The notes beneath the pieces were generated by a model. The model saw only the letters and a program-made list of their open reading frames with translations. It searched no databases and was not told where the DNA came from. Below are positions 5,672-6,162 of a stretch of 6,162 bases of DNA, piece by piece. The position numbers and the translations under genes were made by a program. Position 1 is the stretch's first letter. Every line of letters starts with the position of its first letter. The stretch comes from Paludibacteraceae bacterium (GTDB lineage Bacteria; Bacteroidota; Bacteroidia; Bacteroidales; Paludibacteraceae), in assembly GCA_017402895.1 (NCBI GenBank), contig JAFPLG010000183.1, positions 1 through 6,162 of the forward strand. Direction: 5' to 3'.

Positions 5672-5726
5672 CTAGACCATATCTAGACCATACCTAGACC
5701 ATACCTAGACCATACCTAGACCATAT
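5672..5726. repeat. Tandem 11-bp repeat, five units (CTAGACCATAY)
   Basis: Five contiguous units start at 5672, 5683, 5694, 5705 and 5716. Units 2-4 are CTAGACCATAC and units 1 and 5 are CTAGACCATAT; no other variation is present. The 11-bp period is close to one helical turn, so a protein binding each unit would sit on nearly one face of the DNA. The array begins about 150 bp upstream of the -33 box of the plus-strand gene and about 150 bp upstream of the minus-strand promoter. Confidence 0.95.
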
Positions 5727-5735
5727 GAGGTACGT

Positions 5736-5753
5736 TTCTGTCCCGTGATAGAA
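5736..5753. other. Small hairpin, 7-bp stem
   Basis: TTCTGTC (5736-5742) pairs with GATAGAA (5747-5753) around CCGT, with one G-U pair. It stands 9 nt after the 11-bp array and is followed by CTTTTCGTTTCG, which is too broken a T-tract for a good terminator. Its role is unknown, and it may be chance. Confidence 0.35.
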
Positions 5754-5773
5754 CTTTTCGTTTCGATTTATAC

Positions 5774-5799
5774 TATATTATATATTCATATATAATATA
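5774..5799. repeat. AT-only perfect inverted repeat (12-bp arms)
   Basis: The arm TATATTATATAT (5774-5785) is followed by the centre TC and then by its exact reverse complement (5788-5799). Such a compact dyad could be an operator for a dimeric regulator, or an easily melted or cruciform site. Its position about 40 bp upstream of the -33 element of the plus-strand gene fits regulation, but low-complexity AT sequence can form palindromes by chance. Confidence 0.7.
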
Positions 5800-5822
5800 C
5801 AATTTGCGTGCCGTTTTTCTTC

Positions 5823-5862
5823 AAAAAAATCTCGCGTACGCTTGCGCATATGAGATTTTTTT
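5823..5862. promoter_or_regulatory. Perfect 11-bp inverted repeat overlapping the plus-strand promoter
   Basis: AAAAAAATCTC (5823-5833) and GAGATTTTTTT (5852-5862) are exact reverse complements separated by 18 nt. Inside, GCG (5834-5836) can pair with CGC (5845-5847), and GCGTACGC is itself palindromic. As RNA this would be a terminator with U-tracts both ways. As DNA it covers the -33 element and spacer of the next gene's promoter, so it could be an operator. It is upstream of the predicted transcription start and is thus not in that gene's mRNA. Confidence 0.65.
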
Positions 5863-5872
5863 TGTACCTTTG
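5842..5872 (+). promoter_or_regulatory. Bacteroides-type promoter for the plus-strand exported-protein gene
   Basis: TTG followed by C (5842-5845) forms the -33 element, and TACCTTTG (5865-5872) is an exact TAnnTTTG -7 element, with 20 nt between TTG and TA. Transcription would start near 5878, leaving a leader of about 40 nt before the ATG at 5918. An inverted repeat overlaps the -33 box and the spacer. Confidence 0.85.
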
Positions 5873-5917
5873 CAGCGCAAATACTATATGTGCAAACTTA
5901 AAGAATCATTAAATAGC

Positions 5918-6162
5918 ATGAAAAAAACATTTTGGACAATGGCGTTGGTGCTGTTTGGTACGGGCGCAATGATGGCTCAAGAGAGTGATCCTCTGGCAAC
6001 TGGATTAGGTGGCGTGGCAACCGTTGTAGGCGAGACACAAGCACCGGAAGTGGTGCAGGACGGTGCTGCGACGCAAACATCGCAAGACGGTGTGACGGCA
6101 GATAGTATGGCTGCGCAAGACAGTGTGGCACTCAAGCCGATTCCTACATGGAAGAAGAAACT
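5918..6162 (+). CDS. Exported protein of unknown function, 5' end only
   Basis: The frame is open from ATG 5918 to the window end, giving 81 complete codons. MKKTFWTMALVLFGTGAMMA is a Sec signal peptide, with likely cleavage before QESDP (MMA|QE, type I; no lipobox Cys). The mature start is low-complexity and rich in Ala, Gln, Asp, Val and Thr, with QDGAA, QDGV and QDSVA echoes, and then turns to LKPIPTWKKK. I do not recognise the family. A short disordered N-terminal linker before an envelope domain is a reasonable guess for such a layout in Bacteroidota, but the domain itself is beyond the window. An in-frame ATG at 5888 would add MCKLKESLNS and leave a leader of only about 10 nt; 5918 is preferred because it gives a clean signal peptide. 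It has its own promoter and is divergent from the peptidase. Confidence 0.82.
   Translation, partial: MKKTFWTMALVLFGTGAMMAQESDPLATGLGGVATVVGETQAPEVVQDGAATQTSQDGVTADSMAAQDSVALKPIPTWKKK

Larger units (their letters stand above)
5461..5917. other. Divergent intergenic region with promoters, tandem repeat and dyads
   Basis: This 457-bp stretch separates the minus-strand peptidase from the plus-strand exported-protein gene. It holds a promoter for each gene at its ends, a 5 x 11-bp tandem repeat, an AT-rich perfect dyad and a long inverted repeat with A/T flanks. The part from about 5574 to 5671 contains only weak potential pairing (GCTCG...CGAGC and AAGCC...GGCTT) and no recognisable RNA gene. 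I found no tRNA, rRNA or convincing coding frame in it. Confidence 0.75.

Noticed and set aside
5291..5686. Plus-strand open frame of 131 codons running from inside the peptidase gene into the intergenic region
   Set aside because: It is antisense to a well-supported S9 peptidase for much of its length, its composition is unlike a real protein of this genome, and it ends in the first unit of the CTAGACCATAY repeat. No promoter or family match supports it.
5672..5726. The 11-bp tandem repeat as a CRISPR array
   Set aside because: The units are contiguous with no unique spacers and are far too short for CRISPR repeats, and no cas genes are present.

Overview
The window looks like a chromosomal segment from a Bacteroidota organism, most likely order Bacteroidales with a mid-range GC content (my estimate by eye is near 50% in the genes). 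The evidence is threefold. The gene order HU, tiny basic ribosomal-type protein, RNase G is characteristic of that group. Two promoters match the Bacteroides pattern (a TTG/TTTG -33 element about 20 bp before TAnnTTTG). The gene starts are A-rich and lack Shine-Dalgarno sequences. I cannot name the genus.

Layout. Positions 1-1926 (+) hold the 3' end of an HU-family nucleoid protein gene, a 29-residue basic protein of the AURKAIP1/COX24 (mS38-like) type that is too short for most gene callers, and a complete RNase G gene (rng). A strong terminator-like hairpin sits 22 nt before the rng start. A bidirectional terminator and a tandem 8-bp CTAG-containing repeat (1942-2012) separate rng from a convergent block. 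On the minus strand (5460 to 2005) three genes run in one direction with short spacers: a secreted or lipoprotein S9-family dipeptidyl peptidase resembling DPP5, an acyl-ACP thioesterase, and a stand-alone copy of the C-terminal module of class II (B12-dependent) ribonucleotide reductase. The only promoter I can see for this block lies before the peptidase. From 5461 to 5917 there is a 457-bp divergent intergenic region with two promoters, a perfect-length 5 x 11-bp tandem repeat, and several inverted repeats. At 5918 a new plus-strand gene for an exported protein starts and runs off the window.

How it works together. The left block is housekeeping: nucleoid structure, ribosome and RNA processing. 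The minus-strand block joins peptide scavenging, fatty-acid release and a nucleotide-reduction accessory module, with no obvious shared pathway. It may be only a transcriptional grouping.

The most unusual feature is a family of short tandem heptamers (consensus GGYKAWN, read on the minus strand). One array makes up nearly the whole spacer between the thioesterase and the RNR module and supplies the thioesterase stop codon. Related arrays occur in frame inside the peptidase gene, always in the same reading phase (peptides such as ANGEGLED and AKGEGSEA) and apparently in surface hairpins of the beta-propeller. The intergenic form carries T where the coding forms carry G, which avoids stop codons. 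This suggests a small repeat family that occupies both spacers and protein loops. I have not seen a new enzymatic or defence system here.
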